Numbered from the stretch's first letter, positions 45,601 through 58,640 are shown. The stretch is DNA of 64,000 nt from Atrichornis clamosus (GCA_013400975.1 WBMZ01011602.1:1-64000); one strand, 5' to 3'. A program made the numbers and translations. The notes: generated by a model not told the origin, from the letters alone.

Positions 45601-47970
45601 GGGAAAATCATCATATAAAACCCCAAAATATGTTTGTAGTAGACAGACAAAATGTTTTGGTTAAAAATTAATCACCTTTACTAAAATGCTCTCCCTCCCT
45701 TTTTTGTTTTACCAAAAAAAAACCCAAAACCCACCTACCCCCCAAAAAAATCCACCTAAACAATTTTCAAACTCCCTGCATTTAATAAAAACTAGCTTTT
45801 TCAAAGAGAAAAAAGTATTTTGAATAGTTTCTGGCCAACACCAGACCATGCTATCAAAACTTCAGAGTCTCTTTTGGATGGCTGCAACATATTTGCTAGC
45901 TGATATCTGGGCTACACTTGGGCAAAATGACAGTACAATACTTAAGGATGGTTAAAATTAATGTTTTTCAGTGTAATGAAACTAATTGAACCTACCAATT
46001 ATTAACACAGTTAAATTTCAAAGGATGCTTGCAAAAGTGATTTCAAACATCTCTAAGTCTTAGGATACTTGAAAAACTCACTGAATCATTCAGTCTCAGA
46101 TTAATCCTAGGAAAAATAGCCCTAGACAGCTTAAGACCAGTTGTGGTAGTGACAATAATATGAACAAATTTTTCAGTATTGTCAGTAAAATCAATGTGTG
46201 CTTATTGCCTGAAATAATGAGATCATGTCACAATTTTTGATGTATTTTTCTGTTTCTGGGCACTTTACTGTCTTGGAGGATATTCTATTCTCAGTGACCT
46301 GTTTATAGGAAAATGTGACTCAGTTCTGGCAGGCAATTTATGATCAAATAAGACAAGGAGTAAGTGGGTGATTAGACACTTGTGGGGCCGTGGCAGAACT
46401 GGAAAATAACCAGGCCCCCCACAAGCCACAGAGCAGCACCCAACAAAACAGGGAAACATTTCTGAATGCTCAAGAACAGCAATGACTGAGGCATCTGCTT
46501 CCCAGGCAACTGTGGAGGTGGGGAGCTGCAAGAGGCAGCCTGCTCAGTCTGCACAAACCCTTGCTGCCTTGGGGAGCTAAACACAAAAACTAGGGAACAA
46601 AAACGCTCTGCACACCTCCTTTCTTTGATGGGAGGTGTAACTCTCACTCATACAAGTCCTGCGCTGAGCTCAGTGAGAACATTCACGTGAGCAGCTGGTA
46701 ATCGTGTGGGTGAGAGTTGGGCAGTCAAATCCTTAACCTGCTTTCTCTTGTTAAGAGACTTACAGTATTTAATGGTTTTCTTAAAACAGCCTCTTTCCTC
46801 AGATGAACCTGTGTCCGTACTCATCAGTGGTATTTCCTAATGATGTGCTTTTTCCTCCCACAGATTCCTCCATCTCCAGTCGCCCATATCACAGTGAAAG
46901 CTGTGGCTGTCACAGGCTCGCCCACACGTGACCGCACTTCTACGGAAGGGTAAGTCCATTCCCACCCTTCAGCCAAGCCCTGCCTCTTGTGTCCCAAAGG
47001 TAGGGAGAGACTGGTAAAGAGTCGCTGGTTATATCATCAGCCATGGTCATTTACACAGCTCCTTCAGTGCCCATTACAGCTCTGTTTTATCACTAGAAAA
47101 AATTCATCTTAATTCAAAATATAAGTATTTTCCCCCAAAGAAGTCTATAATAGTTGCTCTAAAGTAGCTTAGAAAACGTAATTAATTTTAAAAATACATT
47201 TTTACACCTTTAAGTGTAATTAAGGAACAGCTTGACAATAGTACAAATGCACTCGTCAGCAGGCAGTTAACTCAGACATGGATTCGAGTGGGAATTGAGA
47301 TGTCACCATCGCCACCTGAGGAACCGTAACTAGCTCACTGTCACAGTGTCATCACACTCTGCACACAGAGATGAAAATCCCCCTCAGCCAGCGGAGCTCA
47401 CCACTCCTGGGCACTGCCACGTGGTCCCTGGGACTTTGGTGGAAGGGGCCAGCTCTCTCCTTGGGCAACCCAGCAGCCCTTGTCAGGTGGCAAGTGCTAG
47501 AGAGGATGCACGTAGAGTGGCTCCACTTGTAGCCTGTCCCCTTGTGTGAGCGTCCCCTCTGACAGCGAGGGAACAAGGGGCACCAAGCAGAGCAGTGGCC
47601 ACTGCAGCACCCAAACCCACTGCCTCGCACAGCTCATTCCACACTTGCCAGTCCCAGAGACGGGCCAGGCACAGACACAGCTTTTCCAGCTGGCAGCTTT
47701 TGGTTTTGAGCGGCTGTTTGCCGTCGGCAGGGAAGAAGGGCCATGGAGACACACTCTGTGCACATCTGTGCTTTGTTTGCCAGCCACAGGCAGCGCTGGA
47801 GGAAGACGACAGAGTACGACCTGGCCCTGCCACCAGGAGCAGAAGCTTCCCTACCACTGACGGGAGGCAACCTGTGCGGGACACCCAGCCTCCTGAGGAA
47901 GATGTGGATGAAGCACAAGAAGAAGTCAGAGTATCTGGGGGCAACAAACAGTGCCTTTGAGGCAGACTAA
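33615..47970 (+). CDS. VXN: VXN, vexin (C8orf46 orthologue; complete, six coding exons)
   Basis: Joined exons: 33615-33681, 36646-36701, 42460-42598, 45105-45166, 46864-46949, 47784-47970. They total 597 bases, 198 residues plus stop (human about 207), with all introns GT/AG and in phase. The protein begins MHQIYSCSDENLEVFTTVIS, nearly identical to human, contains SPARRRAKTTQHILAKS, and ends in MWMKHKKKSEYLGATNSAFE plus AD, the best-conserved part. The centre, residues 42-108, is poorly conserved and richer in Gly/Gln than human. No membrane segment or enzyme motif is seen. Vexin is reported to promote neuronal differentiation together with proneural bHLH factors; its biochemical activity is unclear. 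Basic clusters (RRRAK, KHKKK) could serve in nuclear or membrane association. It lies 12.8 kb downstream of ADHFE1 on the same strand, as in human. Confidence 0.95.
33682..36645 (+). other. VXN: VXN intron 1
   Basis: About 2.96 kb. Includes a motif-dense A/T block at 34070-34230 that may be regulatory, and a small direct repeat of atgcatagca near 35550 and 35575. No exon seen. Confidence 0.5.
34070..34230. promoter_or_regulatory. Candidate intronic regulatory element of VXN
   Basis: Begins with gaatgcatgattaacatt and aattgcttctaatgaag, giving several TAAT/ATTA cores and a POU-like ATGCAT within 40 bases, then ttgattgaacaaattag. Non-repetitive. Inference from motif density only. Confidence 0.3.
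36646..36701 (+). CDS. VXN: VXN coding exon 2
   Basis: Completes serine 23 and encodes residues 24-41, CSPARRRAKTTQHILAKS, matching human SSPARRRAKSSQHLLTKN. Acceptor tttgcag, donor gtaaga. Confidence 0.94.
36702..42459 (+). other. VXN: VXN intron 2
   Basis: About 5.76 kb, the longest intron here. No exon is supported. It starts with a C-run/T-run near 36726-36748. A short coding-like frame is present at 40605-40706 (see findings). No CR1 was recognised. Confidence 0.5.
42460..42598 (+). CDS. VXN: VXN coding exon 3 (GC-rich, fast-evolving)
   Basis: Residues 42-87 plus one base. Starts VVAIADRRPHQGDLLQVLYG and ends CPAKGAAQH; the VV start and PAK near the end align with human VVIESD and HPAKASARP, with low identity between. 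Much richer in GC than the flanking intron. Acceptor cctgtag, donor gtgagt. Confidence 0.9.
42599..45104 (+). other. VXN: VXN intron 3, with purine-rich tract
   Basis: About 2.5 kb. The plus strand between about 43440 and 43760 is strikingly A/G-rich. No exon recognised. Confidence 0.5.
43440..43760 (+). repeat. Purine-rich low-complexity tract
   Basis: Imperfect GGAGA/GAAAG-type runs, for example gcagggagaggaggaggag and gagaaaagggggaaagagg. The open minus-strand frames here are a consequence of this composition. Confidence 0.55.
45105..45166 (+). CDS. VXN: VXN coding exon 4
   Basis: Completes valine 88 and encodes residues 89-108, GITERESSKSYNHLLDGKSL, aligned to human GISEPKTSNLCGNRAYGKSL. 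Acceptor tttgcag, donor gtaagt. Confidence 0.92.
45167..46863 (+). other. VXN: VXN intron 4
   Basis: About 1.7 kb. A/C-rich low-complexity sequence lies at about 45715-45760. No exon seen. Confidence 0.5.
46864..46949 (+). CDS. VXN: VXN coding exon 5
   Basis: Residues 109-136 plus two bases, IPPSPVAHITVKAVAVTGSP then TRDRTSTE, aligned to human IPPVPRISVKTSAS. Acceptor cccacag, donor gtaagt at 46950. Confidence 0.93.
46950..47783 (+). other. VXN: VXN intron 5
   Basis: About 830 bases, becoming GC-richer towards exon 6; open frames on both strands near 47480-47780 are shadows of that composition. Confidence 0.5.
47784..47970 (+). CDS. VXN: VXN coding exon 6 and stop
   Basis: Residues 137-198, then TAA at 47968-47970. 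Contains TEYDLALPPGAEASLPLTGG, LLRKMWMKHKKKSEYLGATN and SAFEAD, the vexin C-terminal signature. Two in-frame acceptors, ccag at 47783 and cacag at 47789, lie six bases apart. Confidence 0.96.
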
Positions 47971-48385
47971 TAAGGCTCAGCATCACTTGGAAAAGCAGAA
48001 GCTCTTTTAGCCAGGACAAGGTGCTTTGGGATCAATGAGGGAACAGACACAGAACAGCTCATCCAGGAAAATTATATCCTTTTTATTACTTGATGCCATT
48101 GCCTCAGAACAGTGGGAGAAAGGCTAACTAAGGTAAAAATTTTGAACGTGATGCAACTCAATGGCTTTTCTTTGTGCATTACTCTAAAATCCCAACTATC
48201 CCACCAGATTTACATCTTCACTCAATGATTATGAAACTACTGCTGACCCATTCACTATTTTCTATGTCCTGTCTGAATGAGCTCGGACTTGCAACAGGAA
48301 AGGCCTACGAGAGGTCTGTGGATTCCTGCAAGGCAACAGGTTGATTACAGAGTGCCATTAAATCCCAGGGATCTACTTGTTGTGT
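47971..48385 (+). other. VXN: Probable VXN 3' untranslated region
   Basis: ATTAAA at 48357-48362 is followed by GT-rich sequence (ttgttgtgtacc), a plausible polyadenylation site. An AATAAA at 49141-49146 is an alternative, longer end. Confidence 0.45.
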
Positions 48386-51300
48386 ACCACTGCTTGTCGT
48401 CTTTCCCCTCTCATATCATGAGATAAAAACCTCATCTTACGATATGCTTGGCTGAATGACACATGCTAAACATCCTTTTTTCCTTCAGTTTTGATGTTTC
48501 AAGGCAGGAGCAAAAGATGCAAAAATTTTAAAACAATGGGCCAAAACTGAGCAAATTTGCAAATACATGTACCAAACTTTGCTATGTGACAAGTGTTTCT
48601 AGATGTCCTGCCAGATCAAACTGTGAGCAACTGGATAACCTCCAGGGATACTTTCTTCCATAGAACCTGCTTATAAGTGAGGGGGTAGTCAGCAACTTAC
48701 CGTCTAGCCATGTGGTAGAGGATATTCCATGCAGTGCACAAAATACTAAGAGAAAGGAAAATACATTAATGGTGCAACTAGGTGACTAAGCATAAGATAT
48801 TTGCATGTAAGAGACGTGTGCTTATGAGTAGATGGATTTAATGGAATTTGATTTTTTTCTTTTCTTTTTTTTTTTTAATTTAGAAATTGCTGGTCAGGTC
48901 CCCTTTGGTTTTCCTCTCAAAAAGAACAATATAGTTTTACAAAAAAAGTTTTCATCACTGTTATGGACAATATTATATAAGTCATGAGCAGTACTTATCT
49001 TCTATGAGTGCTCTCTTAGTTATGATTGGTTTCCCTAAACACAGAACTTTATATTTAAAACTGGAGGAGGCGTATCTCCTGTTATTTGTAGTAATGATGA
49101 CCTCTAATCTAACTGCCAGTGCACCAAAGCATAAATTAAAAATAAAGGTATTACTCTATGACAGCAGCAGAGGGAAGGAACTCCCTTCTCAGACTGGCTT
49201 GCCTGCAGCCAGAGCAGGCAAAATGCACTGTGATGCCATCACAGACAGTGCCATGGTGCTGAGGTGAGGAGGCTCAGGGAGCTGGCCCTCGTCAGGGATC
49301 ACCAGCTCAGAAGTACCAAGGTACCACCTGGCGAGGATGGAAAGCCAGCCAGGTCTCCTGGCTTTGGGCTGAGCAGGGTGGAATAGCACACAGGAAAGGC
49401 TTGCAGCTTGACAGCTTGAGCAACCAAAGTCCATGGGATGGGAAAGCAAATGGAGCAGCCCAGTACAGAGCACACATCCCCAGTGGCCCCAACAAGGGCA
49501 GCAGGGAAAACCTGAGCGGGGCTGGAAGTGAAGGAAAAGACAATAAGATGGGGATGGAAGTTCTTACTTAGAAAGGTACTGGGCTTTTCAAACAGCCAGA
49601 GCCAACTCAATCCAGAGTCAGTCAAGGAGAGAGAGGCACTAGATCTTCATGAAATACCTCTGTCAGCCTTCCCATTTGGCTATTCATGACTGCTTCAGTC
49701 CCTGGCTCCTCCTTCAGAGCTGCTCACCTAGTCAGAAGACAGCCTTGCAACTAGAAATCACACAGACTCTCCCTCGTCCTTACCAAAGGTCCTTCTTCGG
49801 CCGGCAGCCTGACACAGACGTGATCTGCTCTCATGCTTTTCTTTCTTGCTCCTGGCAAAGAAGGGGAACACAGTTCCTTGTTAACCATGTGCTGGCAGTG
49901 GCTACCCGGTATCAACCATGTGTTCCTGGCCCTGGCGTGAGAGAGCAATGCCCACGCCCACTGAGGGCTGCACACCTGCACAGCACCAGAGCCGTTTCTC
50001 ACAAGGCTCCATCCCACCTTTAAATTAGAGCCTGACACATTGACCCTGTGCAATAGGTTGGGCTCTGTGACCCTGCCAACATCCCGCCATCTATATCTGA
50101 ACCAAGCTGGAGCCATGGCCAAGAGTTTCCTGATACACTTTTTACAGATATCACCAACCACACTTCACCTCCCTCCTTAGCCCAGAGAAAACCTATATGT
50201 GTATTTTTACCAAATTAAATTCAGTGGGACTGCTCCCTTGCAGAGCAACGCATACACTCAAGGAGTAGGGAGAACAGCAATCACTGGTTCCTTTTTTTGG
50301 TCTCATTTCCCAAACAAAGCAAAAATAAGGATGATGGATAGACACTGGGAAAAGTCCATTTGCTGAATTAGGTGTAACTAAAAAAGTGAGCATTTGTGGT
50401 ACCTGCCTTCATAGCTAATTTGACCCATAAAGCATCCAAACCCAGTCCAGGGCAGCAAAAGTTTGGTCTGTCAAGAAAGCTGCATTGTTGTAATAGTAGT
50501 AGTATTTAATATTTTAATTAATAGCTTTAAGCAGTATGAAGATGGAGGTGGAGATGATTAATATTTCTTCTTAATAATTGCTGTATCTTGACAAATGTAT
50601 TTATGTTTTTCTTATTTATTTAATTTATAATTTGCATCTACAAGAGAAGAAGTTATTTACAAGAAGCATATTTAATTTCCTTGTATTCCAGGAACTGCTG
50701 TGGAGTCTTTTTGTATTGCAGTAGGTATTTGTTTTATTGATTAAAAAATATGTTCTATTCATAAAAAAACCCCAACAAAATAAACAAGTAGCATGGTAAT
50801 GTATGGGTCTCAGTGACTTAAGAGCTTTTGAGAAGAATTTAGTGGAAAGTAAAGGAGGGTGTATGGTACTGAAAACTGCGAACACCTGATAGCAAAGAAC
50901 ACAAACTTTGCTCTCCACAGGGAGAGCCTGAAAGTGTGTTTGTGAGCAGCTCCAGTATTGCTCAGTGGTAGAACCATTGTTTGTTATGAGATACACAGAG
51001 AAAAGCCCTGTCACTCTCAGCAGTCAGACACCAGATACCTTTACACACCTGACCTCGAGCGCATTCCAGACTCAACATTTGCCTCCCCTCCCTCCCATCA
51101 GATAAGAGTGCCAAGACACAGACTCCACAAAGCTAGTTTAGGCTCTGGTAGAGAATAAAACCAATTGCTCCCTGTCTTCATCCTACCAGTTGACAACAAT
51201 ATTGCTGAACTTACCTCAAACACAACCCTGTCTTTGGAGGCTCCCTGAACCAAGGCCCAACCCGAGGTGGATGGCACAGGGATGTAGGAGCTCAGCCCAG

Positions 51301-53359
51301 GGAAGATGACTCAGGGCTGCAAGTGGAAAGACTTTAGGATACAAGGAAAGAAAACACATGGTGGTGGCATGGTCTGCCAAACCAGACTTCAAAGTTCATC
51401 CACTAGAGGATGAGTTGTCCCCTGCCTGCCGCACTGCCCGTACTCACACAGCTCCAGTGAAAAGTTGCCACATTTCTGGCCCTTCCATTACAGACAGCAT
51501 CTATGTTTAATATGAGCAACCAGGGAGTGTCCTCTCAGTGAGTGTCCACACCACAGGACCTGGCACAGATTTTTTTCCAGGACCTGGCCTCTGCTGGGAA
51601 CTCCTCTGCAAATACCCTACTTTTAGCCATGCATTAAAAATGGGAGTATGGAAGAGAATGTGGATATGTAATACATTTTCCAGATGAAATTGTACAAAAA
51701 GCAATGCTGGGATGACTCCAGCACACCGTCAGAAAAATGTGAAATAGAGATTACAAAAAATAAGTGAACTGTAGCATTTTTCCACCAAAGACACAGAAGT
51801 TGTTTATTTTGCAGCTGAAAGCATCATCTCTGGCACCACCAGGCACAAGCCGGTTGTCATAATCTGTGAGAAGATGCATTTTTCAGAAATGTTTCATGTC
51901 AATTTATAATTTGGTGCTCCCCAGAACTAGAGACTGACTAGGACATGAGCCTGACAGAAAGACACTGCATGATGACAATCTGTCCCACTTACAGAAATAT
52001 ATAATTCATTTCCAAAAAAAAAAAAGCTTATAATTTCTCCTCACCATTTCAAAAACATTTTTGTGATAGAGCTACTCACTAAAATATCCATCATTACTTT
52101 GCATACCACTGTATTTAAATAAACTGTAGTAAATTTAAGGCTAGGCTACTATATTAAATAATTCCTACTGATGCATGAAAAAAGTAAATCTCAGATATGC
52201 CTTGCCTGCCTTTCTTCCCCTTTTGCTCTCACTTTTCAGATCCTGTAACAAACAAAAGGGTTGCCAGAAGAGCCAATCATGGACACATAACTGTTTGAGG
52301 AAGTACTGCACACTTTACATAGAAAATATTTAAACTCAAACATTGACATCAGCAGAATAATTTCATATCTGAAAGTTACCCCACAAGAAAAGTTGCAATA
52401 TTAGAATTTGCACACACAAACAAAATTGAAATAAGTCCAATTTCTCAGATGAGATCCCTGCTCAAAAATTCTATAAACAATGCAGATGTCTAATAGCTAC
52501 AATTATTTGATGTGAGATTTTAAAAATCTCAGCATTAACTCCATAGATGATTGACAAGTGAGCAGCTCAACCCTACGTTGTATTGAAATTTTTTTTAAGT
52601 GGCAGAACTATTATTTAAATGAATGGGCACAGAGATCACTAATATAAAAACTGAAGTGTTTAGAAGGAAAAAAGGGAGTCGAATATTTAATTCAGTTAGA
52701 TGAAGGCCCAGAAAAGCTGAGCAGTTGAGTTCAAACAGGGACAATTCAGGACAAAATGGAAGCACGTGTGAATTATGTGACTCTTCTCACCCATCAAGTT
52801 GGAGTCACTGCTAAACGAGACATGATATTTAATAGTCTTTAATTAATAAGCCCTGTGGAGCAGTGTAGGGCCTCAGAGCTGCCCCAAATGCGGCAGATCA
52901 GTGCAGACACTTGCTGGCAGCCCCCAGTCCCAGCCAGGTGTTTCACCACCTCAGACCTCCTCTCTTGCAGATTCACCTGCCTAACATTTGACTCTGCTTT
53001 ATTTTAGACTGATATTTTCCTACTGAGCCATCACGTTTTGCATAGCAGCGAAACAGTAAGAGGTGGAACACAATCTATTTGTCTGATGCTCCCTTTTTGT
53101 GGGAGGATGGGGTGCACTGGACCATAAAGCAGAAGAGACATGCAAAGGCCCCACAGCGTGCAGAGTTCTTCACCCCTGTGTCTGACAAGGCACTTTTCAG
53201 TGAAGCGAGCCCTGCTGGGAGCTGACGCTGCGAAACCAGACACTGTGCCAGCAAAAGCAAAGGTGGGGCTCAGCAAGCAACAGTGTCCTCATCAAAAGTG
53301 CTGCTCAAGTGACAAGGGCCACTATACACACTGCAAAAACTTTGGAAATTACAAGCTGC
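48386..53359. other. Intergenic sequence downstream of VXN, part 1
   Basis: No exon, RNA gene or clear mobile element seen. A very A/T-rich, TAAT-containing block lies at about 50490-50650. T-runs occur near 48850-48878. Confidence 0.4.
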
Positions 53360-53905
53360 TTTGGGAGTGACCTTAAAGATCATCTAGTTCTAAGACCCTG
53401 TCATGGACAAGGACACTTTCCACTAGATCAGGTTGCTCAACACCCCATCCAGCCTGACCTTGGACACTTCCAGGAATGAGGCATTCACAGCTTCTCTGGG
53501 CAACCTGTTCCAGTGCCTCCTACCCCTGCAGTGAAGAATTTCTTCCTAATATCTAATCTAAACCTACCCTACATCAATTTAGAGCTTGTCCTCCTTGTCC
53601 AATCTCTACATGACCCTGCCAAAAGGCCCTCTCCAGATCTCTTGTAGCTTCGTTTAGGTACTGGAAGGCTGCTCTGAGGGCTCGCAGGAGCCTTTCCTTC
53701 TCCAGGCTGAGCAGCCCCAAGTCTCTCAGCTCGTCTCCATAGGGGAGATGCTTCAGCCCTCTGATCATCTTCATGACCCTCCTCTGGACTTGCTCCAGCA
53801 CATCTGAATCTTTCTTATGTTGCAGGCTCCAGAACTGGACACAATAGTCCAAAACGAGTTTCACATTACTTATATATAATGAACCCTTATATATGGTGTT
53901 CATCA
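53360..53905 (-). repeat. CR1 LINE, 5'-truncated copy with ORF2 remnant
   Basis: Plus-strand gaccttaaagatcatctagt, then tccactagatcaggttgctc, then ctctgggcaacctgttccag and ttcttcctaatatctaatct, is the reverse complement of a CR1 3' region. Minus-strand translation of 53850-53574 gives QRRVMKMIRGLKHLP, LRDLGLLSLEKERLLRALRA and AFQYLNEA, the end of CR1 reverse transcriptase. The largest transposable element here; no start and no complete domain, so inactive. Confidence 0.92.
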
Positions 53906-56900
53906 ACATTCACTCTTGCAGTGTCTATTCATCTAATCTCAATTGGAATATCTAAAAATCCAAGCTTGGCTAATAATTTTTTAAAAATAATTTACATTAT
54001 AAATAGAAATACCAAGTTATTTAGCTGACAACAACATACTTGAAGTGGGTTTTCCTCTCATTAGCTGAAGAGACAGTTGCACCCTCCTCAGCTGACATCT
54101 GACCAATGCACTCTGGCTGTGTGGCTGTTTTGGAGCCAGGCACAAGGTCTTCACCAGACATAGGGTCTCCATGTGGAAAGCAGAGATGTTCAGTGACTGT
54201 GTGGTGCCTCAGGTAATGCACTTGCTTCCCTGAAAGAAAAGACAGTGTGACAGAGGAGTCGTCGAACTGTGCAAAACAGCTACAGTCTGGTTGCCACCTC
54301 TCCAGTACCTGTTTTGCCCACGTCAATCCTCCCTTTTGCTAAAGAATGGGAAACAGCCATGTGGTCCCTTTCCAGGGACCCTGTGGAGCAGAAGGCTTCG
54401 GCTTGTTCTGCCTTTCCCTGTGGCTCATGACATTCCCGGCCGTGCTGCAGCCAGCCCCCTACGTCTCCCCATGCCAGAGAGGACAGGTCAGCACAGTGCT
54501 CGCACATCTGACAGTGCAGACGTGTGGGTGCAGCCCCATTTGCACACCAGCTGCAGCAGCTGGACACAGAGGGCCTCTCTGCAGCTTTTTGCCTCAACGC
54601 CAGCTCCCAGGGTTAAAAGTACCTTTCTACTACCAGGCTGGAGATACATGCATAATGAAAGCTCAACCAGCGTGATCAGTAGAGATGGAAATCCTCCGAA
54701 TCCAAGAAATGTGGGGGTCAGCAGCCTCAGCCCACATCAACAAAGGGTCAGTTAAACCCTTTGTCCCCTGGTGCAGCCACTAAAGCCGGTACCAGCAGCT
54801 CCGTGCAGATAGCATGGTGAAGAGGAGGTCTGCACGTTCGGGCTGATAACAGCCTTTGTGCAAAAGCAAGAGAAATGGCTTATTCACAAAACTCTTGCTT
54901 TTTGCCGTGAACAGCTGACTTACACCAGGCTTGCCACTACACAACAGCCCCAGCAGGCATCTGGAGTATTGTATGTATTACCAGTGCAACCACCACACAC
55001 CAGCATCACCCTGACACAGGGCACTGCTCTGAGACCAGGTCAGCTTCACAGATTTTCTCAGTCTTCAAGTCACCCCACGGGGTTGTCCAGGTCCATAACC
55101 AGGTTTTGGGGGTGGGTCACCCCTCAGAAACCCCGCAGAGATGTGGGAGGGTGTTGGATGCTCTTCCTGTAGGGTGGGAAATCGCTGTCCTTTCTTTCTG
55201 GGTATCTTAACGGAGAAGATGGGCAGGCAACCACCCAGGTGTACAGAGGTAAATGCTCCTTTACCCAGGTACAGGACCCATCTTCATATCTCTCCCTAAG
55301 TCACCAGCTAACCTGTCTAGCACCATCGTTTTCTACCTCAGAGGTGCCTGCATTTCTCTCGGGAGAGTGTTGGTATTTGCAGGCTTGCAAATTGCCGTTC
55401 TGCAACATATTTAGGGGCTCAGTAAAAGCAGACTTCAACAAAATAAAAATCTACTCCAGCTAATCTAAGTTCCTAAAAACAGGATAGAAAAACTGCTCTG
55501 CTGTGATAAACCTACATGCATTTATAAAGTCACAGAATTGCATCACAGCCACTGAGCTGAAAACTTCAACAATGACTATTAATAGAAGATGGGGAAAGTA
55601 AGGTTCAAAACTCAGTCAGAGCAGGTGGAAAGTTAACACACAGCTCCTGATGGTCCACGGAGGGCTCAGGTTTCAGTGGTTCACCTGAAACACAAAAGTA
55701 GCATGTGATGCAGTCATCAAAATGCTGAAGGAGGTTCTGACCAGTCCAAACCTCTGGAACTGCACTCTGCTGCCATAGAAGACTCCAGAGGAGGGGCCTC
55801 ATCTTAGGCCAAAGGAGAACACTTTCCTTCACAAAAGGGACCCAGCAGTGCAAACTTCAGCACAGTCTGTGTTCAGTTACTCACAGTTTTGCACTTGATA
55901 CCTTCCATGATGAGTAATATTTTTTGAAAAAACTCAAGACAACTTAAATGCTTCCTTATTCCAGGAACAATGAATGCTACAAAACCCTCTGACCTTCAGT
56001 CTTCTTTTTGATGCACTGTAATAAACTATTTAACAGATGTTTGGGGTGAAGTTAGAGATAAATAAGATTATGGAGCCAGTTTTATGTCACAGTCAGGTCA
56101 GCCAGTTACAGTGGTCTTTTGTCCCTAGAAATCACCAGGTCAACACCAAAACCCCTTTAGTAGTTCTTCTACAGAACCCACAACCGAAGGAAAACTCCTA
56201 AATCATCTCCTTAGCATCTACTTGTGTTCCCAGCTGAAGGGCTGTTAGATTAAGCAGATTATTTCAGAGAAAAAGTAGCACGTGAGTGAACCCTGCAACA
56301 GCCCTCTGCGACACAGTGCACAACAGCTGCCTTACAGATGGATGCAGGTAGCACCTAAGAGAAACACTTTGCGTGATCAAAGAGATCTTGCCTCACACTG
56401 GCTATGCAGAGGGTACGTGCTGTACAAAACCACCCACCCACTGACACACACACTTTCCCCTGTGGCTGGACACCCACTCCCAAATGACAGCGCCGTGCTG
56501 TCCTGTTGGGGCACTGAGCCAGGGGACATAGGGCTTGATCCCTCCACAGACAGCCACTCTACCACAAACCACCATCACCTGCTGCAAAAGAAACTGCTTT
56601 ATTTCCACACCACAAAGTCCATCTAATCAGGGTAAATGCACACAGCTACTATCCAAGTTTCTGCATCTTGATAACCAGCACAGGTATGGAGACCTGGCAG
56701 ATGTCACACACTAGGAACTGAAAGGACCTCCATCATATGTTGGAAACAAGGTTATGTGAAGTTATTCTGTTGTTGTTCCATAAACATCCTAACAGGCTAG
56801 CTGGACACATGTCACCTGAGGCTGCACACGGCTGAGTAACAGGGTGCCTGTCACCACCACCACGGACTGGCTGTGACCCACAGGCAGTGCGGCACCTCAG

Positions 56901-58640
56901 GACACCAGGGTTGCTCATGCATCGCATGCTGCAGGGGAGGGAAAGCACACCAAAAACAGCCCTCGTGTCTGCACCCTCATGAACAGCCTGCTCTGAGCCT
57001 CTGGCTATGTTTTATTTAGGTGGCACAAACCTCAGCTGGTTCTGGGTGCATGGTCCGGATATGCAAATTCCTCACAGGAAACACTTCACACAGCGTGGTG
57101 TGATGAGGTTAACATTCCCCTTCCCCACAGATGCTTTAACATCTTCCAGTACTATAAGGCACTCAGGTGTGGATTTAAACCACTTTAAAAAGTAAAACCG
57201 AGCTATATCTGAGTTTCCCCCTGCACAGATTTAATGCCAGGTCTGTCAGTGCCCCTGTGTGCCCCTGAGCACCACCGGGACAGACTGAGCAGCACGGAGC
57301 CGGGGCAGTGCCTGCATCCCCCATTTCCCCAGTTCATTTCAAACCCCCACCAGACTTTCAGCACCAAACCCCTCCTTTCTCACTCGTGTCAAACCCAGGC
57401 AGAGTTTTTAGCATCATGGCCTGACTGCTGCTGAGTATGACATCACAGCAAGGCATCCAGAGCAGGGAACAAGTCTGGCAACTAACCCAGCAAATAAAGG
57501 TCATTACTATAGAGTAAAGCTATTGAGGTGTCTGAAGGTCTTTTTTCCCTCCAGGATCTATGTTCTGTCTGCTTTGCAGCTGTCATATTGTCATAAGTAA
57601 ATCAATAGCCAATAGCTTCATTGATGTCCAAGAAAGAGACAGAAAGACTTTTTGTTCTGGGGTTATGCACAGAAGAAAAACTGTGGCCTGTAAGCATTAT
57701 GCCCCAATGTGATCACTTCTATCCTGCCACCACACACTTTGCGAAACAAAAAATTGCAACAAACTCAGCCTGAAAATATTCTGTCCACAGTCATTCAGGC
57801 ATAAAAATTCACATCTTACAAATGATCTTTCAGAGTTTAAATCAAAAATAACATAAAATAAAATTTTAAAAATTAAATTTAAAAAGTAAAGCCTAAGGGG
57901 GAAAAAAGATACCAAAAAAGTGCTTTGGTCCAGCCACTATCTGAACTTTAGGGGTGTGTAGATTCAGCTCCAGACTTCATGACATCTAATATCAGCACTC
58001 AGCAGACACACCGAGGTGCTGGCACTTATGGGTGCTGCTGGTCCTGCTCACTTAGCTTTACAGATTTTAACTAAAGTAGCAGTATCTTTTTCTCCCATCC
58101 TTGCACAATGATGGTGAATTTTTTCAATATCTTTAATTATTTGTACTTTTGACTGTTTAAGCAGAGGTGGCTCCAAGCAGCTCCACAGAACATGCCTTTG
58201 TCATGAACGCAAGCAGTCTCTAGCAATAGAGTTTGAAGGATGTAGAAGGGTGAGGTAGACAAAGACTGTTGCTGACAGCCAGATCCAGTGCTTTTCTACC
58301 TGCAGAGTTGAGCTGCTATGGGGCGGGGAGGTGGGCTGGAATTTGGGTGCTCATACTGCTTTGTCACAGAGCCTGGCACCAAACTATGGGAAGATAGACA
58401 GGATTAGAGGCTGCAGGTGCTTCTTCCCTGAAATTGCTCTTGCAACCACTAATTCTCTTCAGGGCAACATTTCTTATCTTTCTGTTACCTGCTCATTTAA
58501 AGCTGGAAATGAGGAAACATGCATGCTTACTCCTGCCTTCCCCAAGGGCACAGAACGCAATGCTAACCCATGCAGGGCCAGGCTGGGTTATAAACATAGA
58601 ACCTGATGACTCCTGGGCAAACCTGTATCAGCAGGAAACA
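53906..58640. other. Intergenic sequence downstream of VXN, part 2
   Basis: No exon, RNA gene or mobile element recognised. Open frames around 54291-54755 and 56282-56626 have no recognisable protein content. Confidence 0.4.

Noticed and set aside
47346..48019. Multiple long open frames on both strands around VXN exon 6
   Set aside because: Only the plus-strand frame of 47784-47970 matches vexin; the rest are shadows or GC-rich intron.
54291..54755. A 154-codon plus-strand open frame
   Set aside because: No recognisable domain, overlapping frames on other strands, and no splice or promoter context.
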